Part shown: positions 12,470-24,739 of the stretch, piece by piece | How positions within the stretch are numbered: the first letter of the stretch is position 1 | Layout: every line of letters starts with the position of its first letter | Origin: Cricetomys ansorgei | Taxonomy: Eukaryota; Chordata; Mammalia; Rodentia; Nesomyidae | Assembly (NCBI GenBank): GCA_026225945.1 | Contig: JAMJFZ010000107.1 | Location: 46,862,501-46,926,500, forward strand | Reading direction: 5' to 3' | Length of the DNA: 64,000 nt | The notes under the pieces: generated by a model | Seen by the model: only the letters and a program-made list of their open reading frames with translations | Database searches by the model: none | Told to the model about the DNA's origin: nothing | Made by a program: the position numbers and the translations under genes

Positions 12470-13330
12470 GCATTCACAACTTTACACAGCAGTCACCATC
12501 CTGTGTTTCCATAGTTTATTCACATCCAATCAGAATCTCTGTATCCTTTACCTACCCATTCCTGCCTACACTCAACCCACACAACCTCTCTGCTGCTTTC
12601 TGTCTCTGAATTTGCTGGTGCTAGCTACTTCACACAAGTGAAATTATGTATTTATTTTTCTTTCTGGCTCATTGCACTTGAAATATTTTCAAGGCCCATA
12701 AGTGTTGCAGAAAGTATGACACAGATCCCGGATGTGGTGGTACACGCCTTTAATCCCAGCACTTGGGAGGCAGAGGCAGGCAGATTTCTTTGAGTTCGAG
12801 GCCAGCCCAGTCTACATAGTGAGTTCTAGGACATCCAAGGTTATGTAGAGAAACCCTGTCTCAAAAAAAAAAAAAGTATAACAAATAGCTTCCTTTTTGA
12901 ACCTGAATAATAATCTACACATTAAATATCACATTTTCTTTGTCCACCTATCTATGAATGGATTTCTTCTTGGTTATCAATTATTCTCAACCACTATGAG
13001 TAATTCGATTGTGGTGTTTGCACAGACACACATGAGTATCTGAGTCCTGGCTTGAAATTCTTTGGAGTATAAATATAGATGTGAAATATAAATATGTATG
13101 AAGAAATCATATGGTAATTCCCTACCTAGCTTTGTGAGGAGGCGACACGCTGTTACCCCACAGCTGCTGTGCCACTCTCCATCCCCCAGAAGCCATGCAC
13201 AATGGTTACAATTGCTCCACACCCTTACCGGCACAGGTTACTATTTATATATAGTAGCTGTCCTGATTGGTTTTTGCCATGTCTTTTTTAATGCTACTCC
13301 TGTGGTTTGGGGTAAAAATGAAACCTACTG
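12470..13330 (-). mobile_element. Ancient L1 3' region, antisense, with nested B1
   Basis: Flanks of the internal B1 carry reverse-complement L1M-like blocks: CTGGCTCATTGCACTTGAAA, GAACCTGAATAATAATCTAC, CACATTTTCTTTGTCCACC, ATGAATGGATTTCTTCTTGG. Confidence 0.55.
12727..12875 (+). mobile_element. B1 SINE, well preserved
   Basis: GGTACACGCCTTTAATCCCA, GGGAGGCAGAGGCAGGCAGA, GAGTTCGAGGCCAGCCCAGT and AAACCCTGTCTC plus a poly(A) tail. It is inserted in the older L1. Confidence 0.95.
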
Positions 13331-14841
13331 AGGAGTTTTCTGCTGACTGAATGAATGTTCTGTGGAAGGCGATCAGCAAATGTTGGCCCCTCTCTTGTTC
13401 CTTTAGGGTTTTCACTAATGTCCAAAGGAAGTGTTAAAATATTAAACTGTGGACATGTGAGAGAGAACTGACTTGAACTTTTATTTTGCTTTACCTCCAG
13501 AGCTCGCAGCAGATGTCAAATGTGTCCTCCATTATACCTAAATATCACCTCACCTCCACGCAGCTTGCCAATCAAATTCACTACTCTATTTACTATTTAC
13601 TACTACCTCTACTGTTGAACAAACAAGGGACAGCTGTAATACTAAAGAACGGATGAGATTATATTTAAAAATTACAACTCTGCTAGCATTTAGTTTATTG
13701 ATTAACTCCATTTTTTTCAATTAACTTGATAAAAAGCTTTGATAGTCATAAAATTCTGAAATACTTGACAGTAGAGGCAACAAAATCACTTACAAACAAA
13801 AGAAGCATATAATGCTTTAGAAGTGCTTTCAGGGACAAATTTAAGAAGCATTTGCACATTTTCTTTCTCATCACAGTTACAAACTATGACAGAGTTCATC
13901 AGATGGCCCCTCATGTGCCCTTTGAAAAATGCTGGATGCCTGCAATGACTCCTGAGCGCCTGACAGAACGCACAGATGACCCCAGGAATCACAGACCAGT
14001 CAGTCAACTCCGCAGCGTCTAAGTGTTAGTGACAAAACACTGGTCAATTGACATGTAACAAAGCAGGATTCAAACTACATTAAAGAATCTGTGCTCTTGC
14101 TGGACAATCTAAAATGCACCCCACAAACACAGATCAATGAAATATTGGAAAACCCAAGCCAATTGTGGCTCACTGCTGTGCATCTGTCCTATGGTATTGT
14201 GATGTGGCAAATTGCAACTAACCAATTCTGAAAACTGGTTTTCAGAAGGAACTCAAAAGTATTTGTGAAAGCAAACAAACCTTGCAATCTTCAATTTGCT
14301 TTAAAGTATTCATAAACATCGTATGCTCCTCTAAACAACTGAGAAATTTTGATACCCTTAGGTTTAGGTAAAACTCTAAAAACCACTTGTGATTGGTAGA
14401 CTTCACTGCCCTGTTTGGACTTTGCTTTCTTTTCTTTCTGGGTGTCACAGATTCTGTGATCACATCTATTATGTAATTTTATGGGTATTGGCTAACTGGG
14501 AAAATTCTCTCTAAAGGACTACCAAGTAGGCTGAGATCTACAGCAAAGAATCATAAACTTTAAAATATACATGAAACATATGAGTTCCTCATTGAAATGC
14601 TGGTTGTGATTCACTAAGACCTCAGTTCTAGCACACTCCCAGAGATGCCCAGGCTGCTAGTCTTGGACTCAGAGGAGCAAGAATGTACCTGGACAGTAGG
14701 GAACAAAAAAGAATAAAAACAGCTGTGAATTAGGGCAACTCAAGGGTGTGAGAGAAGAGCAAAATTGCTGAGATATCCAAGAACTAATTTAATTGAAATA
14801 TTTAAAGGATCTGCTTGGATTCCCATAAAGAATGTATGGGG
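13331..14841. other. Largely unique intergenic sequence
   Basis: No repeat family or gene recognised; only short open frames without protein features. This could hold conserved noncoding elements, which I cannot judge without alignment. Confidence 0.6.
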
Positions 14842-15020
14842 GCGGGGCTAAAGAGCTGCCTCAGCAATTAAAAGCCCTCTTTCAATTAAAAGCTGCTCTT
14901 CCAGCTGACCTAAACTGGGTTCCCAACACCCAATCAGGCAACTCCAGTTGCAGATCTGATACCTTCTTCTGCCCTCCACCATAACATACACATACATTAA
15001 AAATAATAAAAATGAATCTT
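14842..15020 (+). mobile_element. B2 SINE, diverged
   Basis: GGGGCTAAAGAGCTGCCTCA head, then TGCTCTTCCAGCTGACC and TTCTTCTGCCCTCCACCATA body motifs. Confidence 0.75.
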
Positions 15021-15081
15021 TTTAAAAATGTATTAGGACCAGTGGTTGTGTAATACATTTATCTATACGACAATCATGAGT

Positions 15082-15258
15082 TTTGAGGCCAGCCTTTTCT
15101 ACATAGTGAGAGTCTGTCTCAAAAAAAGAGAAGAAGAGGAGGAGGGAGGAGAAGGGGAAGAGAAAGAAAAAGGAGGAGACAGAGGAGAAGGAGGAGGAGG
15201 GGAAGAAGAAGAAGAGGAGGAGGAAGGAAGAATAAAGAAGAAATGAAGAAGAAAAGAA
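15082..15258 (+). repeat. Partial B1 tail grading into a GA-rich tract
   Basis: AGGCCAGCCTTTTCTACATA and GAGAGTCTGTCTC form a B1 3' end. From 15121 the sequence is a purine (GAGGA/GAAGA) tract that gives a false glutamate-rich frame. Confidence 0.85.
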
Positions 15259-15907
15259 ACAAAATAATGCATTGGAGGAGCATAGGATTGGAAACAGGAG
15301 TTTCTGTTAGTATGTCAGCTGAGACTTAAAGATGGAGAAGGCAGGATGGACCTGTGTTGGAGACAGTATTGGTGCAAGAGCACTGAGAAGGAATCATAAC
15401 TGAGATGGATTTTATGGAGAATGAGGAGGCTGGAAAAGAAATAAATGGGAGAGAATGGAGAAAGGAAAGGCATAGATTTTGGAACTAATCTCAGTGCTTC
15501 TAAGTTCTAACACTTAGAATGCGTAGGAAAGTCCGAGTTGAAATTTCAATATGCATTTGGACGTGGCATTTTGGAGCTATTTTGGACCAATCTGTAGTAC
15601 TGATATACATTTAGGAGTCATCAGCCTACAAATGGTATTTAAAATTATTGAAATTATTAAAATATTGTCTAGAGTCTTCATTTAGTAAGAAAAGAGGATC
15701 CAGGGCAGAGGACTGAGGAACTTTAAAACAGAGAGTTTGAGCAAAAAGATGGCATGTACGGGAAATGCTAACATTAGCCACGGAAAAGAGAAGGAATAAA
15801 CCACATAGATTGAAAGAGGCCTCCCCTAAAGAGGGAAAGCGGTCAACTGCACTGTACTGAATGTTTCTTCCAGGTCTTAGAAATCAGAAGCCTATTGGTA
15901 ATAGCTG
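15259..15907. other. Intergenic sequence, no gene seen
   Basis: Purine-leaning sequence following the GA tract; nothing recognised. Confidence 0.6.
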
Positions 15908-16250
15908 GTGGTGAATTGTGTCTCCCCATGGTGTATCTATGTTGAAATCCTCTCCCCACTACCTCAGAGTGTAACCATATTTAGAGATCTAGTTACAGAC
16001 CTTTAAAGATAATTAGGGTAAAGTCACAGGGATGAATCCTAATCCAACATGACTGACATCCTTATAAGAGATTAGGACACAGACAATCAAGAACAGGGAA
16101 AGCACCATGAGGACACAGCAAGAAAGTAGCTTACTGCAAGCCAAGGCTGCAGAAGAAACCACACCTCACTAGGACTTCCAGCTCCTGGTACTGTGAGAAG
16201 ATAAAGCATTCGATTTGTGGCGTTGCTTTACAGCAGCCCTACGACATGAA
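15908..16250 (+). repeat. Ancient mammalian dispersed repeat
   Basis: The order AATTGTGTCTCCCCATGG, ATGTTGAAATCCTCTCCCC, ATCCTAATCCAACATGACTG, TCCTTATAAGAGATTAGGAC and CAGCAGCCCTACGACATGAA is that of an old mammal-wide repeat also familiar from primates. I do not recall its family name with confidence. Confidence 0.6.
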
Positions 16251-16265
16251 TATGATAATCTTAGC

Positions 16266-16376
16266 AAGCCAGGTGTAGTGCAATAACACCTTTAATCTCA
16301 CTCAGTACTCGGGGACCAGAGGAGCACCGAGTCCGAAGGCCAGCCTGGAACTCCCAGGACAGGCAGAAAAAAAGAA
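16266..16376 (+). mobile_element. Truncated B1-like SINE
   Basis: AGCCAGGTGTAGTGCAATAA, CACCTTTAATCTCACTCAGT and GGCCAGCCTGGAACTCCC follow B1 order but lack the middle of the right half. Confidence 0.7.
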
Positions 16377-17210
16377 AGGGAAAGGGGGAGAGGGATAAGA
16401 AGCATCATAATAAAGATCTTCTAATTCAAATGTACTATCCAAATTATTGAATCTCTGAGACTAGACTTCAATCAGGGAAAAGCCTGGAGGAAATGGCCCC
16501 CTACTCCCTTGAGGGAATAAACATGATTTAAGTAAAAAGCTTTTAGTTTTATGGCTGGGGAGGTGGCAATAAAGCAAATGAACTTCCTGCCCGTGACTCT
16601 TTTTCAAACCCTGCCAATTCTTGTGTCTGGGGAAGCTATAAAGAATGTCCAGCCTCCTGTCGAAGGAACTGCGGTGTATCTCCAGCTTGCCTTCAGTCAA
16701 GCATCCAAGCATCCTTAAGCCCGGAATCAAGGTCCGGCCGTTCTCTCCATCCCGCTGCAGATACACTAGCTATGCCTTAGTATAAGCATGGACATAGGTG
16801 CTAGAGAAATGTATTGAGCAGTATGAACAGCTAATGAAAAGCAGAGCCTTTTCTTTTTGGCATCAATACCAATAGCATGAAGCACGTCTCCTTTGGAGCT
16901 TTCCAAACCACTTCAAAAGCATGTATTCTGGTATGGATCAACAAAGTTAAGCAAACTGCCCCTGAGTGAATAGCCACCAGCCAAGATATTGATGAGTGTG
17001 GGCAGCTCAGGACCAATGCATGAGCTCCAGTGAGGTCCTTTTCAGAGCTCCATTTAATTCCAGCAAGTGTGAACATCACTGGAAGAAAGGGGAACTGATT
17101 TTTGTGATCTTCTGCCAACCTAATGGGGACTAAGCCCTTACCTCTTCATGGTAGCCTGCTCACGCTCACTGTTCCCAGACTTGACTTTTGGTCCTGACAA
17201 AACCTACCAG
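16377..17210. other. Intergenic sequence, no gene seen
   Basis: Two antisense open frames of about 100 codons (16461-16766 and 16831-17118) have no recognisable domain and no coding pattern that I can defend. Confidence 0.6.
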
Positions 17211-17366
17211 TTTGGCTGGCAAGATGACTGAGTGGGTAAATGTGCTTGCTGCCAAGCCTGACGACCTGAGTTTAATCCCCCTGGGGACTCGTGGTAGAAA
17301 CAAAGAGCTGACTCACAAAGTTGTCCTCTGCCCACACACATGTGGGAGCATGCCCATGCCTGTTCA
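17211..17366 (+). mobile_element. B3-type SINE
   Basis: TTTGGCTGGCAAGATGACTG, AAATGTGCTTGCTGCCAAGC and CCTGACGACCTGAGTTTAAT are B3 landmarks. Its tail runs into a CA repeat. Confidence 0.75.
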
Positions 17367-17367
17367 A

Positions 17368-17415
<48 letters not shown>

Positions 17416-17430
17416 CATATATATACATAA
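17367..17430 (+). repeat. (CA)n(TA)n microsatellite
   Basis: About 19 CA units followed by TA/CA alternation, seeded at the tail of the preceding SINE. Confidence 0.95.
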
Positions 17431-17450
17431 CACACACAAATAGCTAAATA

Positions 17451-17670
17451 AGGGTTGGAGAGGGCTTAGCAGTTAAGAATACTTACTGCTCTTGCAGTGA
17501 ACTCAGGTCTAGTTCCCAGTGGCCACATGGCAGCTCACAACTGTCTGTAATTCCAGTTTCAACGGATCCAACACCAATTTCTGACCTCCACAGGTATCAG
17601 GCACATATATGATCCAACACACACATGCAGGTAAAATTAGTACATACAAAATACAAATAAATGAAATCTT
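17451..17670 (+). mobile_element. B2/B3 SINE
   Basis: GAGAGGGCTTAGCAGTTAAG, TACTGCTCTTGCAGTGAACT and CACATGGCAGCTCACAACTG give the B2 head and body. Confidence 0.85.
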
Positions 17671-17671
17671 T

Positions 17672-17757
17672 TGTTTCTTCATAGCTGAGGACTGAGCCCA
17701 GACTCTTGTGCTTAAGAAGCAAGCATTCTACCATTGAGCTAAAACCACGGCCACAAA
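17672..17757 (-). mobile_element. ID SINE, antisense
   Basis: AGCAAGCATTCTACCATTGA then GCT is the inverse of an ID-element tRNA-derived head. Confidence 0.65.
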
Positions 17758-17910
17758 AAAAATCGTTTTAAGAAGAGAGAGTCATGAACACTGGAACTTT
17801 TATAAACATGATACATTTATGCACTACAAAATGAACATGAGAATTTAAGAATCCAGGGTCCAAAATTATGGTTTAAAGTGATGTGTTAGGTATTGAAGGG
17901 TAGACTTGTA

Positions 17911-18282
17911 ATGGTTAATCTTTGTTGTAAACTTAACTGGATTTTGCATCACCTAGGAGACACAACTCTGGCATGTCTGTAAAGATTATCCAGAGAGGCT
18001 TGACTAAAAAGGAAAAGTCTCCCTCGGTGTATGTGGTACCATCCTATAGACACAGGTTCTCAGGAGGCAGATGGAGAAATGGATTAAGTATAAGCACTCA
18101 TTTTTCTCTGTGTGTTGACTAGGGAAGCAATGAGACCAGCCACTTCATATCTCCATGCTTCACCACGACATCCCCTTTAAACGGTGTAGATCCCCCTCTT
18201 ATATCAAAATATACTCTTTTTCTCTTAAGTTTGCTTCTGTTGGGCATTTTGTCACAGCAATGAAAAAAAGTAACCAATACAG
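17911..18282 (+). repeat. Dispersed rodent repeat, copy B
   Basis: Starts ATGGTTAATCTTTGTTGTAA, includes CATCACCTAGGAGACACAAC and ends CAATGAAAAAAAGTAACCAA. Its ends and length match the copy at 275-653. Confidence 0.78.
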
Positions 18283-19474
18283 AATACGTAGTATAGAAAT
18301 CAGTAAGGATTGACTATCAAGTCAAAATAGTCATTGTGCCCAGTAGTTAATAAAGTTCTGGGCAAGTACTCAATAAATAAGTGTAGCTTTTCCCAGTAGA
18401 CAACTACAGATAGTGTGAGTTTGGGCCAGTGATTAATAAGGGATGCTTCCCAACTGTCCAATATGTAGTCTAGCATACCACAAACCAAACAATAATTTTG
18501 CCTTGGATATAATCACTACTCTTATGTAAGGCTAGACTGTGAGGAAGAATGAGAGGAAAACAACCACTGTCCCTAAGGAGACACTCAGACTTCCCTCATA
18601 ATACAATTCTCTCTATACGTGCTCTTTGAATCTCTGTCTAAAATTTTTTTAGCAAGGAGAGTAAACTCTGTCACAATAGGGGTAATTAAGATGGTGTATA
18701 TCTAGGAAGAAACTACTCCCTTATCTCTTGTGGGAAAAAAATGTGTATACAGAAAATAAAATTCAGTAAAATAGTATTTTAGTGCGGCCTGGAGATTGTC
18801 CATACACAGAAAGAACTCTATTGAGCTGAGCCAATTGCTATTACTATAATCCTATATTACTATTACTATAGCCAAACTCTATTACTAACTCAGTCTGATG
18901 TCAAAGCAGGCCAGAAACCACCCCCACCCACTTCAGCTATTTCTCTCCAACTCAACACTATGTCTTATATCTGGTCACTCATATAAGAAAGAGCTAGACT
19001 ATCTGGCAGGCAGGGAAGTAGAGGAAAACATCTGGCCATAGAGAAAGCTTACTGATGCCAAGGTATTTAGTGTGTTTTTCTTATTTGTTTTGGGGTGTAT
19101 TGTCTGTGAGAGAGTGACTATGAGAGTATTGACTGTGAGAGAGTCTACTGCCAGGGATTATTCTGCAGGCATGTCTCACTCAGCACTGGAGCAACAAGAT
19201 CCCAAAAGGAGGCGGAAATGATTAGACTTTCTGCCAAAAGAAGAGGCCCCAGCCTTCTGTAGCTCTCTAGCTCGCTCAAGAAAATCCACTTAGAGTTAAG
19301 GAAAGCTTCATCTTTAGCCATGGCCCTCAAAAGAGCATTAACCTTGGCTGCTCAAAGTAGTCCATCCCTGGAGATATATGGAAGAAGGTTGTATGTAGAA
19401 TCAGACACCTACTGTCCTCTCCAGGCCAGCAATTTATTAGGTTGATATGCAGAAAGCCTCAAAATACTGTTTGC
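18283..19474. other. Intergenic sequence, no gene seen
   Basis: Unassigned sequence between two copies of the same dispersed repeat; it includes a short TATTACTAT-type imperfect repeat near 18838-18890. Confidence 0.6.
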
Positions 19475-19597
19475 TGATATATATATATTATATATATATA
19501 TTATATATATATTGATATAATACAATATGATGTAATATATATTACATACATAGATGATAGATAGGTAGATAGATAGATAGATAGACAGATAGATAGG
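19475..19597 (+). repeat. TA-rich and (GATA)n low-complexity tract
   Basis: TATA/ATAT runs from about 19475 to 19560 change to GATA/GATAGG units ending near 19597. Confidence 0.95.
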
Positions 19598-19621
19598 GAT
19601 ATATCACAGAGCAGTTTCTTA

Positions 19622-19980
19622 TCCTACTGTCATGATAAAATACTCTGAGGAAAGCAACTTAAGGGAGAAAGGGTTTATTTGTCTGACAGTTCCAGGTTAC
19701 AATCCATCATGGCAGGTAATTCACACTGGCAGGAGTTTGAAGCAACTGCTCACATTGTGCCTGCAGTCAGAAGAAGAGAGCAATGATGTATGTGGCTGCC
19801 CAGTTTCCTTTTTCCCAGTTTACTCTGTCCAGAATCACATGCATAGGGAATGATCCCACCCACAATTAGATGGGTCTTCCCGTATCAATTAGCATCATCA
19901 AGTTAATCCTTTACAGGCACCTTCAGAGACTCAGGTGATTCTAAGTTCTTGCTGGATTGACAATCAGCTCCAACCATCAC
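19622..19980 (-). repeat. Dispersed rodent repeat, copy C (antisense)
   Basis: Opens ATGATAAAATACTCTGAGGA and ends with a CAACCATCAC block, the inverse of the start and end of copy B 1.7 kb away. It includes ATGGCAGG and GGATTGACAAT landmarks of the family. Confidence 0.75.
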
Positions 19981-20179
19981 ACCTGCCACAAATCTTGAGG
20001 CTTTCAAGAACTCATTAGCAGGATGTTCAGGTGAAAATTAATAGAAGAAGTGAAAGAAGAGAAGTTTCTAAAGAAACAATGTTAGCATTCCCAGGATTTA
20101 AAATGTAGTATAGGAGAAGGGGACTTAGGTCTCGGAGTCAGATAGATTGGAATTCAAATGCTAGCTAGATTTATACCCA

Positions 20180-20470
20180 GGTGACAGCTGAGAGTTGTTA
20201 GGACAGATGCTGTTGGCCATAAGTTCATGTCCTACACTCTGACAAAAGGATGTTTCTAGAAATTGGATTCACTGAGAAGTGATTAGGGTTCAGAGAGGGC
20301 AGAGCCTCAGGATGGGATTGGTGCCCTCTGAAAAGAGAAAGACGTGACAGTAGATCTCTCTTTCTGCCACATGAGGGTACAGGGAAAAGCCAGCCATCTG
20401 CTCAAAGAGGATGTTCCCTGGCAACCAGGTGTTCCAGGGCTTTGTCCATGGACTTCCTACCTTGAGACAT
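20180..20470 (+). repeat. Second ancient repeat of similar type
   Basis: Contains TGGGATTGGTGCCCTCTGAA, a GACAGTAGATCTCTCTTTCT segment and GCCACATGAGGGTACAGGGA. This layout is typical of old mammal-wide repeats; boundaries are approximate. Confidence 0.45.
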
Positions 20471-21860
20471 AGCTCTGTGACTGGGGGATGCGTCTGTCCA
20501 ATCCAAGCATCAGGGAAATGTTGCTAGGTGGATTGGAACATCTTGATGCTCACTGCCCATCGCGGCACAGCACACCCGGGTGGGTTCTGTCTGGCTTGTG
20601 TTTCTAAGACTTCTTAGTCCTGCCCTTCAGACTCAGGGTGAGCTCCGATTCTGTTGTCAACCCTGTACTCTGAAGATGTACTCACAGCTTAGTCAGCACT
20701 GAACACTGAACGCTTAGCCATGACTTTTGACCAATGCCCTCCTTCCCCGCTGTACTAATCAGCCTGGCTCACACGCAGCCTCGACGTTTGTGTCTGATAT
20801 GCTTCGGCCACCCATAGCTTTGTCAAAATAGGAACATCGATCTGCTGGCTTCCAATCTGGGACTCCCCTCAATTTAGGAGTGAAAATAAATTTCTAAAAA
20901 TTGAACTTGCTTTATTTTCATTTTCTCATTTTGGCACTTCTTAGAAATCCCCATTTAGAGACTCTTGACCTCCAACATTCTGTAATCCTTTTGAAAATGA
21001 CACAGCAAATATGACGATGCAGGCACCGAGCAAAGCACAGCTGCCTTCGTTTCTCCATCATCTAAAAAGCACATAAGGTAATTTCTAAAGCAGCAGTAAA
21101 ATCTATTTATAAAGAATGCTGATTCGTTTTCAGCACTTCACAGCACAGAGGTTCAACTCATTTCCTTACCATAAAAAGAACCATTACTTTTTTTTTTAAA
21201 CAATCATAGTCAGTGCATTTTATAAATGTTTTAATTTAAAAAAAAAACAACTGTAAATTGGAATATAAATAGCTTTCCTAAAATGTCTCCAGTTTATACC
21301 CGGTTTGCTGTTGATGAGCTTGCTATTCTTCAAAGGGAAAGATTTCATAGTCTCTGAGCATATATTATAAAGTTGTTCCTATAAAGCAGTTGGTTATCAC
21401 TAAAAATACGATTATTGTAAATTAAGTTACAGGGCTTAAAGAGACATCTTTATTCGGACAATGCCAAATTGTGAACTAACTCATTACCAAAAATTATGTG
21501 AAAACATTGCACATTCCTTTTATGGGATAAATCTAATACCGTGATAAAATTTTAATAACTCTGGAGTGGGAACTATGGTGACTTTTACAGTATAGCGTGT
21601 TCTCGGGATTGCCTGCCTTGCACCATTAGAAGGGGAACACCACCACCTAGTGGATAAATAACAAAGTGGATGGGCTTTGCTCAAAACCATCAGTTTGTGC
21701 TAGACACCATGAGCAAGGATGGGTATAGGAGAGGTTTGGAGGAATGAAAGGGAAGGAAGAAACGATACGATTACAGTCTCAAAAATAAAAGAAAAATTTA
21801 AATACCCTGTTAGTATCGCTTTCTTTAAGGGAAGCGGTAACATATTTATATTTCCTTAAC
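20471..21860. other. Mostly unique intergenic sequence
   Basis: No repeat family recognised over most of this stretch. It contains the CTCF-like motif described separately and several A/T-rich runs. No open frame of note. Confidence 0.6.
21640..21653 (-). promoter_or_regulatory. CTCF-like motif in unique intergenic sequence
   Basis: On the minus strand the sequence is CCACTAGGTGGTGG, one mismatch from the CTCF core CCASYAGRKGGCRS. It lies in a stretch free of recognisable repeats. Binding is not shown. Confidence 0.45.
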
Positions 21861-21985
21861 AGGGGCCTGAGAACACAGTTTGGTAGAGTACTTGCCTCAC
21901 ATGCACAAATCCCAGTTCAAAACCCAGAACCCCGTAAACTGGGGGTGGTGCCCCAGGCCCGCCATCCCACCACTCTGGAAAGTGG
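21861..21985 (+). mobile_element. ID/B4-type composite SINE
   Basis: TTTGGTAGAGTACTTGCCTC and ACATGCACAAATCCCAGTTC form an ID-like head; a GC-rich remnant of a B1-type body follows. Confidence 0.55.
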
Positions 21986-24739
21986 GAAGCATGATGACCT
22001 TGTATTTAACAGGTTGGATAATACTTACAGAGCCATATAAATAATACAAAAATAGCTTCAGGGAAATACATACCTAAATAGAGCTAGTGAATTCCAAGTT
22101 TAGATTGGAAAGGGATAATGTTTTTCAGAATGTACCAAAACTTTATTCAGGGAATATCAAGTATGTCCATTCGTAGCATTCCTAACTTAAAGGAAATCTA
22201 GGCAACAAGACCCCAAAGGAAGAGCAAAAGAGAAGAGGGAAGGATGGATACATCCTGAGCTCTCCTCCAGCATCACTCAACAAGACTCATTGCGACTGCT
22301 CCCTCCTGTGCTTGCCTTTTCCTGCTACTCCACAACCGTATGGTCCAGGGAACCCTGGAAGGTCCCAACAGCTCTTCTGCAAAAATCAAAAAGAGAATTT
22401 TTTTTTAATTCATGGGTACTACCATTTTTTTCACACATAATTCTTTCCGCAGTCATGTATTGGAGTTATCTAGAGGCTACCTGACACAGGCTACCACAAG
22501 AAATAGAATGTAAAAGCAGAGAAAGGAATGAGTCTCTCTTCCGACTGCCTTTATCTTAGTCACTCACCAAAGCAAGAATTCTAAGTCCTCAGGAGTTGGC
22601 AGACTCTTGGTCAAGAGCTAGTCTTGGCAGTCATTCATCCAAGTGTTCCTGCTTTCTCAGTCTTTCATTTCTAAAGAGTCTTTACTTTGTATCAAATAAC
22701 TAGTGCTTTAAAAATAACTTATCCAGTACAATGGGGGTTTTGTATTTTTTAAATAGTAAATAAAATATTTACTAAAAATTTGTTAGGCACTAAGATGGTG
22801 CACATACATACATGCAGACAACAAAAAACTCATGTGGATAAAAATTTTTAAAAATACATTTTTTTAACTTTATTATAAAGAGGTTTTAAATAAAAAATAT
22901 CATACACTGAAACTAACCAAACCCAAAGATGAAGGTCTGTACATTACAGTGCACTTCTACACAGTTGGAGCCATTCTGAAGCTGTGGAACATCACATTAG
23001 ATTTTACACTTTCACTATCAAATATATTTTAAGCATGTTTCCGCACCAAAACAAATAAAAAAAAACCAATGACAAAGCTAAAACTAGAAAAATGATTATC
23101 TTTCATGATTTTTATTTTTTTACACAAGGAAGGTCTTCACAGTATCTGCCATCCTGTTGAAAATGGAAAACATTTATTTTAATTCAAAAGAAAATACAAT
23201 TTGGAACAGAATCAATGTGTTTTTAACACTTTATGAACTTATTATTTGAATGAAAAGTTCACTGGGTACGGGGGAAAACATGTTTCAGAAGAGTTATTCA
23301 CTGTTAAAAATGAAGATTTCCAATTTAGAGAAAAAAAAATGGTGAAACAAAGGTAAAACTGTATACCCACACTAGCCTATAGCTATTTTAGACCAGCAGA
23401 GATCAGGACACAGAATTTTTCAGGCAGATAAATGTTACGATCACAATAATGAGGAAGATAAAGTCACCGGAATTGAAGACATGAGTCTGTGAAGAGAAAA
23501 ACAATAAGCCACTGTCCGGCTGGGTTTGTGACACTAAAGAAGTGCAACACAGAGTTGTGGTGGTGGTGAGGATGGCTGATATGTGTTTCAAAGCCCGAAT
23601 TGATGGATGTGTAAAGACGTGTGACAGCACTAGTCCTTGGGCCATGGTAGGATTCTCCAAGTCTGGGTACAATAGAATAAGAGCTAATTTTGGGGGGGGG
23701 GGGGGGGGGAAGAGTCAGACAAGGAAAAATCAAGAGGAAGTAGGTCTACTGGAAATTTTTATTTACTCTTCTGATAGATGTTCAAATCCTTGCCAGTTTT
23801 TTATTGTAGTAGACAGAACACAACGGCATGAAATAACCCTAAGGTAATAACAGGAATATGTATAAAGTAAGTCATGATGGGTGAGGAAGTGAAAGAAGTT
23901 GAAGAAGCAATGACTGTATCGATAGGAGGAGGCCGTCACTGATACTGACAGGAGATAGGAGTATTATTGATAGAGAGGAGTGTTAGACCAAAAATGAAGA
24001 TCAAATGAGTGTACAAGGCTCTGCTCTGTAGAAAAAAAGCAGAACAACTATTTTCCTAAACAATAGGAAAGGACCCATGCATACAGAGCCCATGAGTCTG
24101 TTTGGGAGCTGATCTAAAGTAGGACTCATGGGTCTGAACAGCTACCAAACAGCCTAGTTTGATCAAAGGTCAACGGGCCATTTCCAAGCACATCAAACTT
24201 TGATAGCAGTTTTCCAGGAGCAGAAAGGTTCAAACTGGATGAGTGCTTGTCATCTGCTGAACTATCAACTTTAGGTTCTCCTGAGCTTCTGTATATCTTT
24301 GGGTTTGTTATTATTTATGTATTGGCTTATTAATTTATTGAGGGGTTACCAGGTGTGTTCTTGTTGTTGTTGTTATCATTTCTATAAAGAAAATATATTT
24401 AGCAGCAAGATAAGAAAGTAGGGAATAATAGTGACTCAAACATTAGAGATAATAAAGAATAAGTGAGAGCCCTGGAGTCAGCATAGAATGCGCCCAGACA
24501 CCAGACCCTTAGCACAAAGGATATTTGTTTGCCATGGAGAGACAAAGGACAAAGAACAAGGGACAAAGGACAGTGGATAATGATAGCCTGATGATTAGCC
24601 TTTATGGAGAATTGTCTGGGTGCGGGGGGTGATTGACTTGAGAAAGAAATTATTAGAGAGTTCTGCCAACTGCTAGTCTCTGAGCCTAGGAGGCAGTGGG
24701 GGAGGTCTTCCAAAACATAATCTCATAGGAAGTAAATCC
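21986..24739. other. Intergenic sequence, no gene seen
   Basis: AT-rich and largely unassigned, containing the 18-nt G run. The part from about 24400 may belong to the ERV relic that follows. Confidence 0.6.
23692..23709 (+). repeat. 18-nt poly(G) run
   Basis: An uninterrupted homopolymer of 18 G in otherwise unremarkable sequence. The length may be unreliable. Confidence 0.9.

Noticed and set aside
15046..15246. Glutamate/glycine-rich open frame
   Set aside because: It is a purine low-complexity tract after a partial B1, with no start context or homology.
16461..17118. Two antisense frames of about 100 codons
   Set aside because: No family, domain, start context or splice signal could be supported.
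23403..23847. Overlapping frames around a poly(G) run
   Set aside because: Proline or glycine runs come from the homopolymer; there is no other coding evidence.
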